From positions 1 through 52,833 of the forward strand of contig MCFE01000614.1 of assembly GCA_002104905.1 (NCBI GenBank): DNA of 52,833 nt. The letters are read 5' to 3'. This document shows positions 1-11,678 of the stretch, in pieces. A program made the translations under genes and the position numbers. Position 1 is the stretch's first letter; every line of letters starts with the position of its first letter. The stretch is from Basidiobolus meristosporus CBS 931.73. Taxonomy: Eukaryota > Basidiobolomycota > Basidiobolomycetes > Basidiobolales > Basidiobolaceae. Under the pieces are notes generated by a model. That model worked only from the letters and a program-made list of their open reading frames with translations, did no database searches and was not told the origin of the DNA.

Positions 1-154
1 GAATTTTCATATTATTGGTACCTGATGTTTTGGCAAAAACAATCCAAGTAAACATCAACAAGGAACTAGGTCAGTAATCTCTAAGATTTGTAGGTAATGA
101 TCTAAGTGACTAAGTAAGGTGAATATTTAAATGGAATTACAACTTTTTTCATCA
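1..154 (-). repeat. copia family-1 LTR, partial (3' LTR of a minus-strand element)
   Basis: This stretch aligns by eye with the right half of the LTR at 18,715-19,063. Shared blocks include GAATTTTCAT near the start and a segment reading CTAAGTGACTAAG. It is followed by a pyrimidine-rich stretch (CTCAACTAAAT) that matches the polypurine tract of the same family on the minus strand. The window edge cuts off the rest of the LTR. Confidence 0.75.
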
Positions 155-600
155 CCATTACTCAACTAAATTCTCATTCTGACTAGTTCAATTTGTGATA
201 TAAGATATTCAAATTTGTCTGAAGCTATTGGTTTAATTAATATGTCTGTGATCAGTTCTTCTGTAGGATAGTAAGCTAAACTAGCTAAATTGTCTTCTAT
301 AGCTTTGTGAGTACAAGGTTGCTTAGTATCTGTGTGCTTTGTTCTAGCATAAGCAGTTGGATTTCTACTTAATTGCTTGCATACTTGATTATCTTGTAAG
401 ACAGCATTGGGGGTTTTTTGACATAAGCCACAATCTCAAGAACTTTATAGGCCACATTGCTGCTTTTGTAGTCTCACAGGATGCCTTATACTCTGCCTCT
501 GTGGTGGATATTCCTTCTGAGACTATGCTTAAATGCAGCAATATGATCAGCTCCAGAGGTCTGATTATGCTGGCAGACAACTCATTGAATGCATGATATT

Positions 601-1334
601 AGACTTCTTCCGTTGGATAGTGCCACATTGAGCCATGAATGCCAAATGATGCCATAGTGTGCCAGGCAGGCCAAGTGAGCCTAAACTTAGCCACAGAGTG
701 TGGATCATAGATCTGCATCTTCATGCAAAGCAGCCCCTGTGTTTCACTCACTGTGATGGAGAAAATCCATTTTTTGACCTTTTTTTTTAGGTTAATGTTG
801 TAAAGGATGCGCAAGAGCACTAAAGGATTGAAGATATGCATCTGGTACTCAATACTCATGGCACTCTGAATCTAGCTCCTGTGGCTTGTAACATGTCACA
901 AAAATGCATGGCACTATCTTGGTCCACTGGTACTATCTGGCACTATAAGTGCTTTGTATTGATCTTACTTTGGAGCTAATATTTAAATATAGTGCCAGAT
1001 AGTACCAGTGGACCAAGATAGTGCCATGCATTTTTGTGACATGTTACAAGCCGCAGGAGCTAGATTCAGAGTGCCATGGGTATTGAGAACCAGATGTATA
1101 TCTTCAATCTTTTAGTGCTCTTGCACATCCTGCACAATATTGATCCACAAAAAAACATCAAAAAATGGATTTTCTCCTGCATCATAGATGAAACACAGGG
1201 GCTGCTTTGCATGAAGATGCAGATCTATGTTCCACACTCTGTGACCAAGTTTAGGCTTGATTGGCCTCTCTGGCACACTATGGCATCATTTGGCACTCAT
1301 GGCTCAATGTGGCACTATCCAACGGAACAAGTCT
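601..1334. mobile_element. fold-back (palindromic) non-autonomous element of the Harbinger-like family
   Basis: Bases 601-947 and 988-1334 are near-perfect reverse complements (347 bp each) around a 40-bp spacer (948-987). The ends read AGACTTCTTCCGTTGG and CCAACGGAACAAGTCT. These match the termini of the full-length Harbinger-like element at 35,584-39,013. The element is flanked by direct ATT repeats (598-600, 1335-1337) and sits inside copia sequence. Each arm is rich in GTGCCA/TGGCAC motifs about 10 bp apart. Each arm also keeps a matching 86-87 codon open frame (859-602 on minus, 1076-1339 on plus) of no recognisable family. No transposase is encoded, so it would need one supplied in trans. 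Confidence 0.85.
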
Positions 1335-1739
1335 ATTGAGATGTGCTAGAAGCATGATATTCATTAGACTGCCAACCATAGAGTGGCCAGACATATAGTA
1401 CTGATAGAACTAGAATTGCTCTATCTGGGTTATCATACATACTATAGCTAGCAGTACTCCTTTGGAAATTCACTGATTCTATATAAGAGTCAACCTTGCA
1501 ATTTCAGGCTCTTGGCAACTGCTTCAAACCATATAGAGAACTTTTCAGCTACAAAACCAAGTGGGGGTTACTTTGGCTAGCAAGCCCAACAGGCTTGCTC
1601 ATGTACACAGCCTCATCAAGTTATCCATTGAAAAATGTAGCTGTTACATCTATCTAATGAATAAAAACTTATATTTGGCTGCAATAGTCAATATTGATCT
1701 GATGGAATTAAGCTTGACTACCAGTGTAGAGGTCTCAGT

Positions 1740-1950
1740 AGACTTGTTCCATCATTCCAGCTGATCATAGTGCCCAATAGTGCCATAGCATGCCAGATGG
1801 TGCCTGATCATGCCTCAGAGTGCCAGATGGTGCCATACAGTGCCAATTTGAGATCAAAATTGACATGCATATGACTCTATAATATCAAATTAATAACAAA
1901 ATATACAGCACTCTCTGGCACTATGATCAATGGCACAATGGAACAAGTCT
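1740..1950. mobile_element. 211-bp MITE of the Harbinger-like family
   Basis: It starts AGACTTGTTCC and ends GGAACAAGTCT, an 11-bp terminal inverted repeat. It is flanked by direct AGT repeats (1737-1739, 1951-1953), a 3-bp target duplication. Bases 1771-1850 form eight consecutive 10-bp units that all begin TGCC. It has no coding capacity. It lies inside the reverse-transcriptase part of the old minus-strand copia. Confidence 0.85.
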
Positions 1951-2726
1951 AGTATATTCAAGTCCTTTTATTTGAGAGTATACTGTGGCACAAGTGTTGC
2001 TTAGTATCTTTCATTTGTACCATCAGCCTTGTATTTGCCTTAAAGACTTGTCAGCATCCAATTTATTTTTGGTTGATTATTAATATAACTAAGTCTGAGG
2101 ATTGGTTTTCCATCAGGGCCTGGTACTCCTCAGTCATTGCAGATTTCCAACAGCTTATGTAAGAGCTGTTTAGAGCCTCCTTTACAGTGTGGGGCTCATC
2201 AATATGGACTGAACAGATATAGGCTAGGTGCGTATCCTTATTGATATAGTAAGTTAGCTATTTCTGGTATGGCTGGATTCTCTGGTTTGTAGTACTGCAA
2301 TGGTTGCTTCTGAGATATTCCTGGGCACTAATTCAGGTTAAAAAATGATTGTTAGGCTGTTGGGAGGGAAAGAACTTGCACAGTATTGCACTGATCCAAT
2401 CCTGACTGTTGGTGGACTCAAAGCAGATTTTTGTCTTCTTCAAGTGTAAGTTTTTGTGCAAATTTAGGATTTCATCAGAGTTCACATCCCTGAGCAAAAT
2501 CAACCTCCTTGCTCTGGTATTAAGAGTTTGTATGCCTCACTCTTATAGCAGTAGCCCAAAAATATGATTTTTACACTTTTTGGCTTAACTTTTGACTGAT
2601 TTCCTCATAATTTTTTAGCGTAAGCTGTGCACCCAAATATTGTTAGATGGTCCGCACTTGGCCTCTATCCTCACCATGCCTCACATAGTGTAGAATACAA
2701 AGCATTATTTGAAACGCTGGGCAACT

Positions 2727-3073
2727 TGTTATTACTCAGCAATTGAGAATTCACTTAGATATTCTGGACTAGTTGTAGTCAATGTAGGGCTTGCATACAG
2801 CCTCAGCTTGGCCATTTTCTTTCAGATTTATGAGCTCATGATTATTCCCCTATAGTCAAGATCAAATTAGCACTTATACAAAGCGCTGTGTGTTAATCCT
2901 GACTATTACAGAAAGCTCCTGATTATTGCAAAATTCTCCTAACTTAGTGTTATAGTTGTATTACCTCTACATTGGAATAAGTGCTAACCTTCTTGAATAA
3001 CAAACAACATCCCAACTATTATCACTAGTTCTTGATAAGCTTCCTATTACCAAATGCTACTTTGATTGCAGCA
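2727..3073 (-). repeat. diverged family-2 copia LTR
   Basis: It resembles the LTRs at 3,958-4,325 and 5,021-5,389 along its length, for example in the shared GATTATTCCCCTATAG block, and ends TTGATTGCAGCA. It interrupts integrase sequence of the old minus-strand copia. I found no convincing target duplication, so the exact ends are uncertain. Confidence 0.55.
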
Positions 3074-3957
3074 GTATTCTACTACAACTCCTAATTATAT
3101 AGTGTACAGCTATAGTAACTATTCCAACCCATAATTCATAGTAAAATTGCTAATTATGGATCACAAATCTTGCTATATCAATGATCAATGCATTTGTGTG
3201 TTCTACACTCCATTTTGCTGAGTGGAGTATGGTGCAGTGGTATCTGGCTCTATCCCATGATCTTTGCAGAAGCAGATGAAGAGCTTTGAGGTACATTCTG
3301 AGCTATTGTCAGTGCACAAATTCATCATTGTTGCTCTGGTTACTCTCTCCACATCTACTTCAAACACTATAAACTTAGAAAGAGCATCTTCCTCTCTCTC
3401 CGTGAGGTAGACTTGCATGTTTTTAGTATAAGCATCAGAAAAAGCAATAACTACCTCAACCTGGCTAAGAATAAATTTTGCATTGTTCCATGCAGATCTT
3501 AGTGAATAAGAATATATTCTTCTTAGTTTTGATTAGCCCTGGACTCTTGACCAATTGTGTGGCTTGTTCCCAAATATGCACACTACATAATGATCCATAT
3601 TTTCTAGTAATTAGTTTTTACTCTGGAAATTAGCTAATTTTTGATCACTTTGCACAAATAATCAAAGTTGACGTGTCCAAATCTCCTGTGCCAGCACATT
3701 GGCATTTTGTCATGTAAGTTACTTATATTGACTTCCAGATATTATGGAATAGTCATCACATAATAGCGACTTGAATCTCTGATACCCCAAGCCATAGGAG
3801 TGCAAGTTGATCAGTGATCTTGCATCAAGAATTGTTGAAACAGAAACTGAGTCCTTCTACTGTGGCTCTGCTTACAGAAAATAGGTTCTTGACTATTTAT
3901 GATGCAAAGTGCACTTCTTTGAAGGTGAGTGTGTGGCTTCCTTCACTGCTTGTGGGC

Positions 3958-4325
3958 TGTTGAAATATTGGACTATTTGGTATCATTCAGCAGCTAAAAT
4001 TTACTTAACAATTCTAGACTAGTCTTGGTCACTGTAGGACTTGTTTGCAGCCCCAGCTTTGCCAGCTTCTTCACATCTATGATCCTGTGATTATTCCCCT
4101 ATAGTGAAGATCAAATCAACATTTTTTACCAAACATTATGTACTAACCCTGGAACTGTTACCATATGCTCCTGAATGCTAAGAAGCCCCCTTTCTTAGTG
4201 TTATAGCTGTATTACTTCTACAAAGGTATAAATACTGATATGCTTTATGAATAGATAACAGTAGTACTATTAGCACCATATCTTGATAAGTTCCTTATAT
4301 CCAAATCACTTCTTAAATTGCAACA
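3958..4325 (+). repeat. solo LTR, copia family 2
   Basis: This 368-bp unit begins TGTTGAAATATTGG and ends AAATTGCAACA (TG..CA ends). It is flanked by the perfect 5-bp duplication TGGGC (3953-3957, 4326-4330). Its sequence matches the LTR at 5,021-5,389. It sits in protease-region sequence of the old minus-strand copia with no internal region next to it, so it is a solo LTR left by LTR-LTR recombination. Confidence 0.88.
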
Positions 4326-5020
4326 TGGGCCTCACTTACATAGCTCCATCTCCAACTGCATCATATTTCCTATTTTCACCTATGAAAATATTTGTGATTG
4401 GAATTTCTTGATGTAGGGTAAAGAGCTCTTTTGGTGTGTAGAATGATGAGCTGCTCCAGAGCCCATATACCACACCTGAGATTCCTTGTTTGTGGTCATA
4501 CTTAGTGCAGAAATTAATAGTCTATGCTCAGTTGTTCCGGCATTTCCAAACCAAAGTTTCTTTTGCCAATTATTACTTATCTTGAAGCAATGGTTCAATG
4601 TATGTTCTTTCCATTTGCAGTGGTTGCCTAACAGGTTGCGGTCACCTATGAATGGTCTTCAATATCACCTATGCTAGTTGTCATTGCCTATTAGTGCATA
4701 TTCCAATTCCTTCTTATTGGTGCTTGATTCCTGTAATTCTTAATCTAGAAGCCTTAATTATATAGAATATTAGGTCAAATCTTTAGCTCTAGGGCTCACT
4801 GCTAGTAAAAAGCCCTGAAACTGATTGGAGAGGCTATTCAGGATGGTTACTATCACATCTTCATCAGTAATTGGTACAAAATTTAAAAATTTCACTGCAT
4901 CAACTAACAGTTTAATTCTGTTGATTAGATTCTCATTTCTTCTACCAGTAGCATCTCTACAGAAATGACCATTTGTCTAAGGTACATTTTCTTTGCAGCT
5001 GGCCATGATTAGTAGTTGTC

Positions 5021-5389
5021 TGCTGAAATATTGCACTATTTGGTATCATTCAGCAGCTAAAAGCTTACTTAACAATTCTGGACTAGCCTTGGCCACTCTG
5101 GGACCAACCTATAGCCCTAACATTTTGACTTTCTTTAGATCTACAATCCTATGATTATTCCCTTATAGACAAGATCAAATTAGCACATTTGCCATACATT
5201 GTGTACTAACCCCAAAACTGTTACACAATGCTCCTGAGTGTTGCAAAGCTGTCCTTACTTAGCATTATAGTTGTATTACTTCTACAAAGGCATGTATACT
5301 GAGCTTCTTTATGAATAAACAGCAGTGTAGCTATTATCAATATTTGTTGATAAGTTCTGTATATCCAAAACACTTCTTAAATTGCAACA
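5021..5389 (+). repeat. 5' LTR of plus-strand copia (family 2)
   Basis: This 369-bp LTR begins TGCTGAAATATTG and ends AAATTGCAACA. It is followed at once by a primer-binding site and plus-strand gag sequence. It matches the solo LTR at 3,958-4,325. Its left neighbour is the truncated gag end of the older minus-strand copia, so this element inserted into it. Confidence 0.85.
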
Positions 5390-5401
5390 GGTTTTGAGCC
5401 C
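5390..5401 (+). promoter_or_regulatory. primer-binding site, half-tRNA (initiator Met) type
   Basis: GGTTTTGAGCCC lies directly after the LTR. It differs at one base from GGTTATGAGCCC, the complement of the eukaryotic initiator-tRNA anticodon stem-loop. Copia-type elements such as Drosophila copia and yeast Ty5 prime from this internal tRNA site, not the 3' end. The assignment is by sequence complementarity only. Confidence 0.6.
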
Positions 5402-7510
5402 TAATTGCTTTTTTACAAAAGTCCTCAACATAAGAAAGAGGCCATATGATGACATGCTTCAACTCATTACCAGAATTAAGACACTTGCAGTAGAACCATA
5501 TAGTATCAATGCTAGTGTAGAGGATTACAAAAAGATACTCTGTCTGCTTTGCAGCTTACCAGACAAGTATGAGCCACTCATACCTTTTTTGAAAGCAGAG
5601 ACAACAATCTGACTTTGGACTATGTCAAAGGAAGTCTTCTCCATGAAGAACTCAGATGTAACAGTCAGGAAGAGAAAATGGATGATAATGCGTTATTCAG
5701 TGCAATAAGGCACACAGCAAAGAAGGGAAAGCAACAAAACCAAAGAAAATCTGGCTGTTGTAATTAGTGCAGGAAGCCAGGATACTAGGAAAGAGAATGC
5801 ATGAAGAAACAAATAGAAAATAAAAAGAAACCAGAGCAGGCAAATCGTGTAACTACTGATGAACAGCTATTTGTAACTGAATAAGAAAGTGCAAGTAACT
5901 AAAGTAATAAATGGTATATGGACTCTAGAGCATTACAGCATACCTACGGTATAAAGGAGTGGTTAAGAAACTCAAAGACAATATCTGTGAAAGGTTTATC
6001 TGGGAGACAACTCTTCAATGAAAGATACTACCAGCGGGTCTTTACAGCTAACTGTGAGTGATATCTCATGGGCAACAACAGCATAATTCACTGAAATACT
6101 TGATGTACCTGGAGTAGCTAAGAACCTACTCTCAGTCTGTAGAGCAACTACTCAGGTGTTGAGAATTGTTTTTACTCAGCTGAGCTGCTCAATATTGAGT
6201 GAAAGTGGATAAAAAATAGTTTGGGAATGCAAGATCACAATATACAAGTTACAATGCAAGATCATTGTACCTGAGTATGTCAACATTGCTGCAACTTTGA
6301 ATGTCTGTAAGGGTTGTTTATATGGCAAACAAGCTAGGCAACAGTTCAGGCGCTCAGGAGGCATTAACACCATCAAAATACTGGATATTGTGCACTCAGA
6401 AATGTGTGGCCCCATGACATCACTGTCCTTTGGAGCCAAGAGGTATTTTATGACTTTTATTGATGACAAGTCAAGTTATAGATGGGTGTACTTCCTCAAG
6501 ACTAAGGATAAAGCTTTGGAGATGTTTAAGCACTTCAAGAACATAGCAGAAACTCAAACTGGGTTTGAATTGAAGGTAATTTGCAGTGACAATGGAGGAT
6601 AACACTGCTCAAAGGAGTTTGCAAAGTACTGCTCATCTGCTGGTGTACTTCAACAGATCACTGTTACACATACTCCACAGCAAAATGGAGTGGCAGAATG
6701 TGCAAATGGAACAATAGTAGAGATGGAAAGATCTATGCTAAATGGTAAGGGTATAGACTACAGATTTTGGGCTGCATCTGTTGCACAGCAATATACATCA
6801 AGAATAGGTGCCCAACAACAGCACTATGTGCTTCTACACCTTTTGAAGCTTATACAGGGAAAAAACCAAGCCTTCAGCACCTTGGAGTCTTTAGCTGAAA
6901 TGTCTTTAATCATGTCCCTGACCAAAAGCACTCAAAGTTGGAACCAGATGGTAGAAAAGAGATCTTTCTTGGGTATTGTAAGGATGCTAGAGGGTATAGA
7001 GTGTATGATGGTAAGTTCAGAAGGTGATCAAGAGCAGGGACCTTGTACTTGAAGAAAATTCAGATCAGAGAGCCATTGCAATAATTGGTTGGCTGTTTGA
7101 ATATGCAATCAATACTAATGAAGAAGGTACATACATAATTCAGCTAGATATGGAAACTGACTCTATTATTCCAGATAAGAGCAGATTATCCCAGTTAGGA
7201 GTTCTACCAGAATAAGAAATGCCTTTGGATCCTAGTAGTAGACATTGATGATCATGAAGAGGCTTATTTTTCATTATGTGTCATACCTCAGATTCTGGAT
7301 CAGGCAATATTAAGTCCATATGCTACTATGTGGCAACAAGCCATGTAGGTGGAGTACCAATTACTGACCATGGCAAAGATATGGGAACTGGTTGATTTGC
7401 CAAATGGGAGAAAGCAAATAGGATGTACATGCATCTAAAAGCTCAAGATACGCTTAGACAATACCATTGACAAGACAAGGCTAGATTTGTGGCTAAAGGC
7501 AATTCTAATA

Positions 7511-7879
7511 TGTTATGATCTACCGCTTGAATGTTTAAGTTAGATCAGTTTTTAGTTAAATCAACTAGTTTTATCTTTAACCTATCAGTATATCAGTGTT
7601 ATCTTTCAAATCAGTAGTATTAGTCAGCAGATGAATTAGCAGATCCTTATCAGACAGAAATGGTTATATTAAGTAGGATCTAATTGGGTGATGATGACTC
7701 AATCAAATGAGTCATCAGCCAAAGCCTACATTAGGAAATACAATTAGTTAGCAAATGATCAGACAAAATGTATTTAAGGAGCTGCTGGAACCTCAATAAA
7801 AATCAGTTCAAGTTTCAGTATATACAATACAAGCTAAACTCTCTATTCCTCTACATCTCTTATACCAAGACTTGTAACA
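7511..7879 (+). repeat. 5' LTR of decayed gypsy
   Basis: It is 369 bp, with TG..CA ends, a TATTTAAGG TATA-like box near the 3' third, and AATAAA downstream. It aligns to the other gypsy LTRs in the window throughout. Confidence 0.9.
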
Positions 7880-10800
7880 CTGGTAGCAGTGATAACCAGA
7901 AACCTCCCTCCTGAAGAAAGAAGAAACCACCCTCAATATGTTGGACAATCAAGAATGGAAGAATGCCATGCAGCAAATCCTGGCCCATCAGCAACAGTTA
8001 CTTCAGATCCTCAGCCAACAGCAATAAGGAATGACACCATGGCTCAGAGCCAGTAAAGCCCTGTCAAGAGCAACTTTAGTGTGAAGGTCAACCGGTACCA
8101 TTGCAGAGTTGATGAAAACCTGGGAACTTGGCTCTTTCAGATTGACAAAGCTTTTAAGGCTAAAGGAATTGCTTCAGAAAGCAAGTTGCATTATGCAGCT
8201 TCTTACCTGGCAGATGCAGCTTTACAGTGGTACCACAACAAGATCAGGTCAGCCACTATGATGGGATGCTCTACTATTTCTACCTGGGATGACTTTGTGT
8301 CAGAGATTCAGGATGCTTTTGAACCTCCACACTAGCAGACACTACTAAGAAGTAAGTTAAAGATGCTCAGATGGAAAGGAATGGTTCAAGAATATATCTA
8401 TGAGCACAGATGTCTACTAGGACAAATTGAAAGAATGGACCCCCTGGATCAAGTTGAATAATATATTGATAGGTTGGAAGAAAGAACTCGCAAGTAAATT
8501 ATTGCAGACCTCAGACTAATGAAGAAGCCATCAAGATTGCCATTGACTATGACTCAGCTATGTTTGGAGTTGGGAAGCCCACAGTGACTAATCAGAAAGG
8601 CTACAATCATTATGAAAGAAGACAGTCAGAAGCAGTACCAATGGAAATAGATGCTATGCAGAAGAACCCCACCTCAGAAGAATGCAGGAAGAAAGGACTT
8701 TGTTTCAATTGCCACCAGCAAGGACACATCTCAAAGTACTGCCCCCAGAGAAGAAATGAACACCAGCCAACAAGAACCTTCAACCATATTGAGTCCCATA
8801 AACACAGTAATGTGGAGGATGAGCTTGAAGAAGACTTGGAACTCACCTTTCATATGACAGAAGAGTACTTGTCCCATCTGACCTCAAACTCAGGGAAGTT
8901 ATTGTACTCAAATGGAGTAATCAATGGAGTACCTGCCAAAATCATGATTGACTCAGGAGCATCACATGAATATATGCCAGAACAATTTGCCTTGAAAGCT
9001 GGAACCAACTTGGAACCTACCAAATCAACTTTAGTCTCCACAGCTGATGGGAACTCTCACCTAATCAACCGTATTACCCAGCCAGTAAGAATGAGGGTCA
9101 ATGACTATGAAGAAGACCTACAGGCTTATATATTTGGGAACTGAAAGCTTGACCTTGTACTCAGAAAAACCTGGCTATTTTGTTGTAATCCATCAATCAA
9201 CTGGAGATCCCATGCTCCTCAGATCCAAAAAGACAACAAGACCTATGAGCTAATACCTGCCAGGCTGGATTCCAACCTGGTCAATTTGAGTATGTGTGAG
9301 ACAAGTGACCTTAGCAAGACCCAGTTCTGTAGAGCACTTGGAAAAGGTACCCAGATGTTCCTCATGGCGGTAATACAGGTTGATTCTTCTACCCCAGCAC
9401 CCCAGCAGGTCCAGACTCTCTTGAGGAAATATTCAGACATGTTTCCAGATGAGCTTGTAAGCCTACCACCAGTCAGAGATGTGGATCATGCCATTGACAC
9501 AGGAGATAGCCCTCCAGTGAGAAAGACACCTCCAGAATGAGTCCATTTGAATTGGAGAAAATGAAGAGACAAATTGAAAAGCTATTGAAGCAAGGATATA
9601 TCAGACCCAGCAAGTCACCTTGGGGAGCACCAGTGCTTTTTGTGATGAAGAAGGATGGAACACTTGGGATGTGCATTGACTACAGAGCCCTGAACTCAGT
9701 TACCATCAAGAACAAGTACCCCATACCTTGGATTGATGAGCTTTTGGGCTAACTCAATGGAGCCACCATATTCAGCAAGGTTGACCTCATGTCAGGATAC
9801 AACCAGATTCGGGTGAAACCAGAAGACATCCCTAAGACAGCATTCAGGACCAGATATGGACATTACAAGTACTTAATCATGAGTTTTGGCCTTACCAATG
9901 CCCCTGCAACATTCATGACCCTGATGCAGACTGTCTTCCAGGAGTACTTAGACAAGTGTGTGACAATCTACCTAGATGACATATTGATAGACAGCAAGAC
10001 AGACAAGGATCACTTGGTACACATTGAAAAGGTCATGAAGAAGCTAAGAGAGAACCAGCTATATAGAAAGCTAGCCAAGTGTGAATTCTTCAAGGAATAT
10101 GTTGAATATCTGGGACACATACTGACTAGCACAGGAGTAACCTTAGACCCTAAGAAGGTTGAAGTTATCAAGAACCTGAGGCAGCCCCATAGCATATCAG
10201 AACTCAGAGCATTCATTGGAATGGTTTCCTATTATTGGAGATTTGTCAGGTCCTTTGCAAGTGTTGCAGCCCCTTAAACTGATATCCTTAAGAAAGACAA
10301 CACCTATAAGTGGGACATAGCTTGTGAGACTGCCTTTCAGACGCCCAAGAATGAACTTGCTAAACTACCAAGCTTAAGAATACCTGACTTCAGAAAAGAG
10401 TTTACTCTGAGCACAGATGCTTCAGATTATGCAATTGGTGGAGTGTTGAGTCAAGAACATAAGGAAAAGGACTACCCTGTTGCCTTTGAATCCAAGAAAC
10501 TGAACTCAGCAGAATAAAACTATCCAGTCTATGAGAAGGAGATGCTTGCTATAATACACTGTTTGAAGACATGGAGATGCTATATTGAAGGAGATTCTAT
10601 CCAATAGAGGTGCAAACTTTATGGCAAAGACATTGAAGGTTTACCTGGAAATGCAGCAGATCAAACACTTGAAAACCTTGGCATATCACCCCAGAACTAA
10701 TGGAGTCACTGAGCGGCTTAATGGTCTATTTGGAAAAATTCTGACCAAGTATGCAAATGGAGCTGTCAGTAGATGGGATGAGTATATAGATCAAGCACTT

Positions 10801-11309
10801 TTTGCCTGCAGAGTTAGAGTGCACAACACTACTTAACAATCACCATTTTACTTAGTGTATGGATGTGAACCAAGGATTTTAGCAGATCTCACACAACCCA
10901 AGCTTACAGATGCCTTAGAAGATGAACTTAGTCAGCCTAGTAGACACCAGCAACTGGAACAAAGTCAGCAAGAGGCAGGGGCCAAAGTATCTCAAAGTGC
11001 AGAAAAGATGAAGCAGAGATTTTGATAAGAATATAGCACCAGAAGCATTGACAGTTGGGAACTTTGTATTGCTAAGAAACAACACTTGGAAGAAGTTTGA
11101 GCCACAATGAGCAGGACCATTCAAGATCATCAGAGAATGTCCATTTGCAACTTACCAACTAGTGGATAAACAAGGGAATATCTGGGAACCCTTAGTGCAT
11201 GGGGACAGACTCAAGCTTGCCAGACTTGCTGACAGTACTGAACCATCAAGATATTGGTATCACAAGAAAAGAGATTAAGGAGAACCTTCTCAACTTTAGT
11301 ACAGGAGAA

Positions 11310-11678
11310 TGTTATGATATACTGCTTGAATGTTTAAGTTAGATCAGCTTTTAGTTAAATCAATTAGTTTTATCTTTAATCTATCAGTACATCAGTGTTA
11401 TCTTTCAAATCAGTAGTATTAGTCAGCAGATGAGGTAGCAGATCCTTATCAGACTGAAATAGTTATATCAAGTAGGATCTAATTGGGTGATGATGACACA
11501 ATCAAATGAGTCATCAGCCACAGCCTACATCAGGAAATACAATTAGTCAGCAATTGAACTGGGCAAATGTATATAAGGAGCTGCTGGAACCCCAATAAAA
11601 ATCACTTCAAGTTTTAGTGAACACAATACAAACTAAACTCCCTATTCCTCTACAACTCTTATTTCAAGACTTGTAACA
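11310..11678 (+). repeat. 3' LTR of decayed gypsy
   Basis: It is 369 bp and preceded by a purine-rich ACAGGAGAA that corresponds to the polypurine tract. It differs from its 5' partner at roughly 30 positions by eye. That marks this as a much older insertion than the copy at 21,093. Confidence 0.9.

Larger units (their letters stand above)
155..5020 (-). pseudogene. degenerate Ty1/copia internal region, minus strand, interrupted by other repeats
   Basis: Read on the minus strand from high to low coordinate, the remnants follow copia order. Gag and the gag-protease junction lie at about 4,380-5,020 (a WYMGSGA motif where active elements have DSGA). Integrase lies at about 3,200-3,420 (ends YSTQQNGV). 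Integrase C-terminus and start of reverse transcriptase lie at about 2,000-2,720. Reverse transcriptase core is at about 1,360-1,730, and the RNase H end is at 181-590. All frames carry stops and frameshifts, so nothing here is translatable. The body is cut by a fold-back element (601-1334), a MITE (1740-1950) and two LTRs of another family (2727-3073, 3958-4325). The gag end is cut at 5,020 by the next copia element. Confidence 0.8.
7511..11678 (+). mobile_element. decayed Ty3/gypsy element (older copy)
   Basis: Its LTRs are 7511-7879 and 11310-11678 (369 bp each, TGTTATGAT..TTGTAACA). They show roughly 30 differences by eye. The primer-binding site TGGTAGCAG follows the first LTR. Between the LTRs the sequence follows the intact copy at 21,093-26,030 but carries many stops, for example CAG to TAG and CAA to TAA changes near 8,025-8,335. 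Pieces are readable as gag (8,081-8,335), zinc knuckle and protease (8,560-9,144), reverse transcriptase (9,537-10,277) and integrase C-terminus (10,585-10,836). A deletion at 10,590-10,593 removes the end of RNase H and the first half of integrase. It is inserted in copia reverse transcriptase. A 3-4 bp duplication (AATA/AATG) is possible but not clean. Confidence 0.92.

Noticed and set aside
7511-11678. Repeat-induced point mutation (RIP) as cause of the decayed gypsy
   Set aside because: Several CAG/CAA codons became TAG/TAA, which suggests C-to-T change at CpA. In the stretch compared (8,041-8,400 against 21,615-21,970), changes in other directions, including A to G, T to C and transversions, are also frequent. 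No clear RIP bias is visible without a count.
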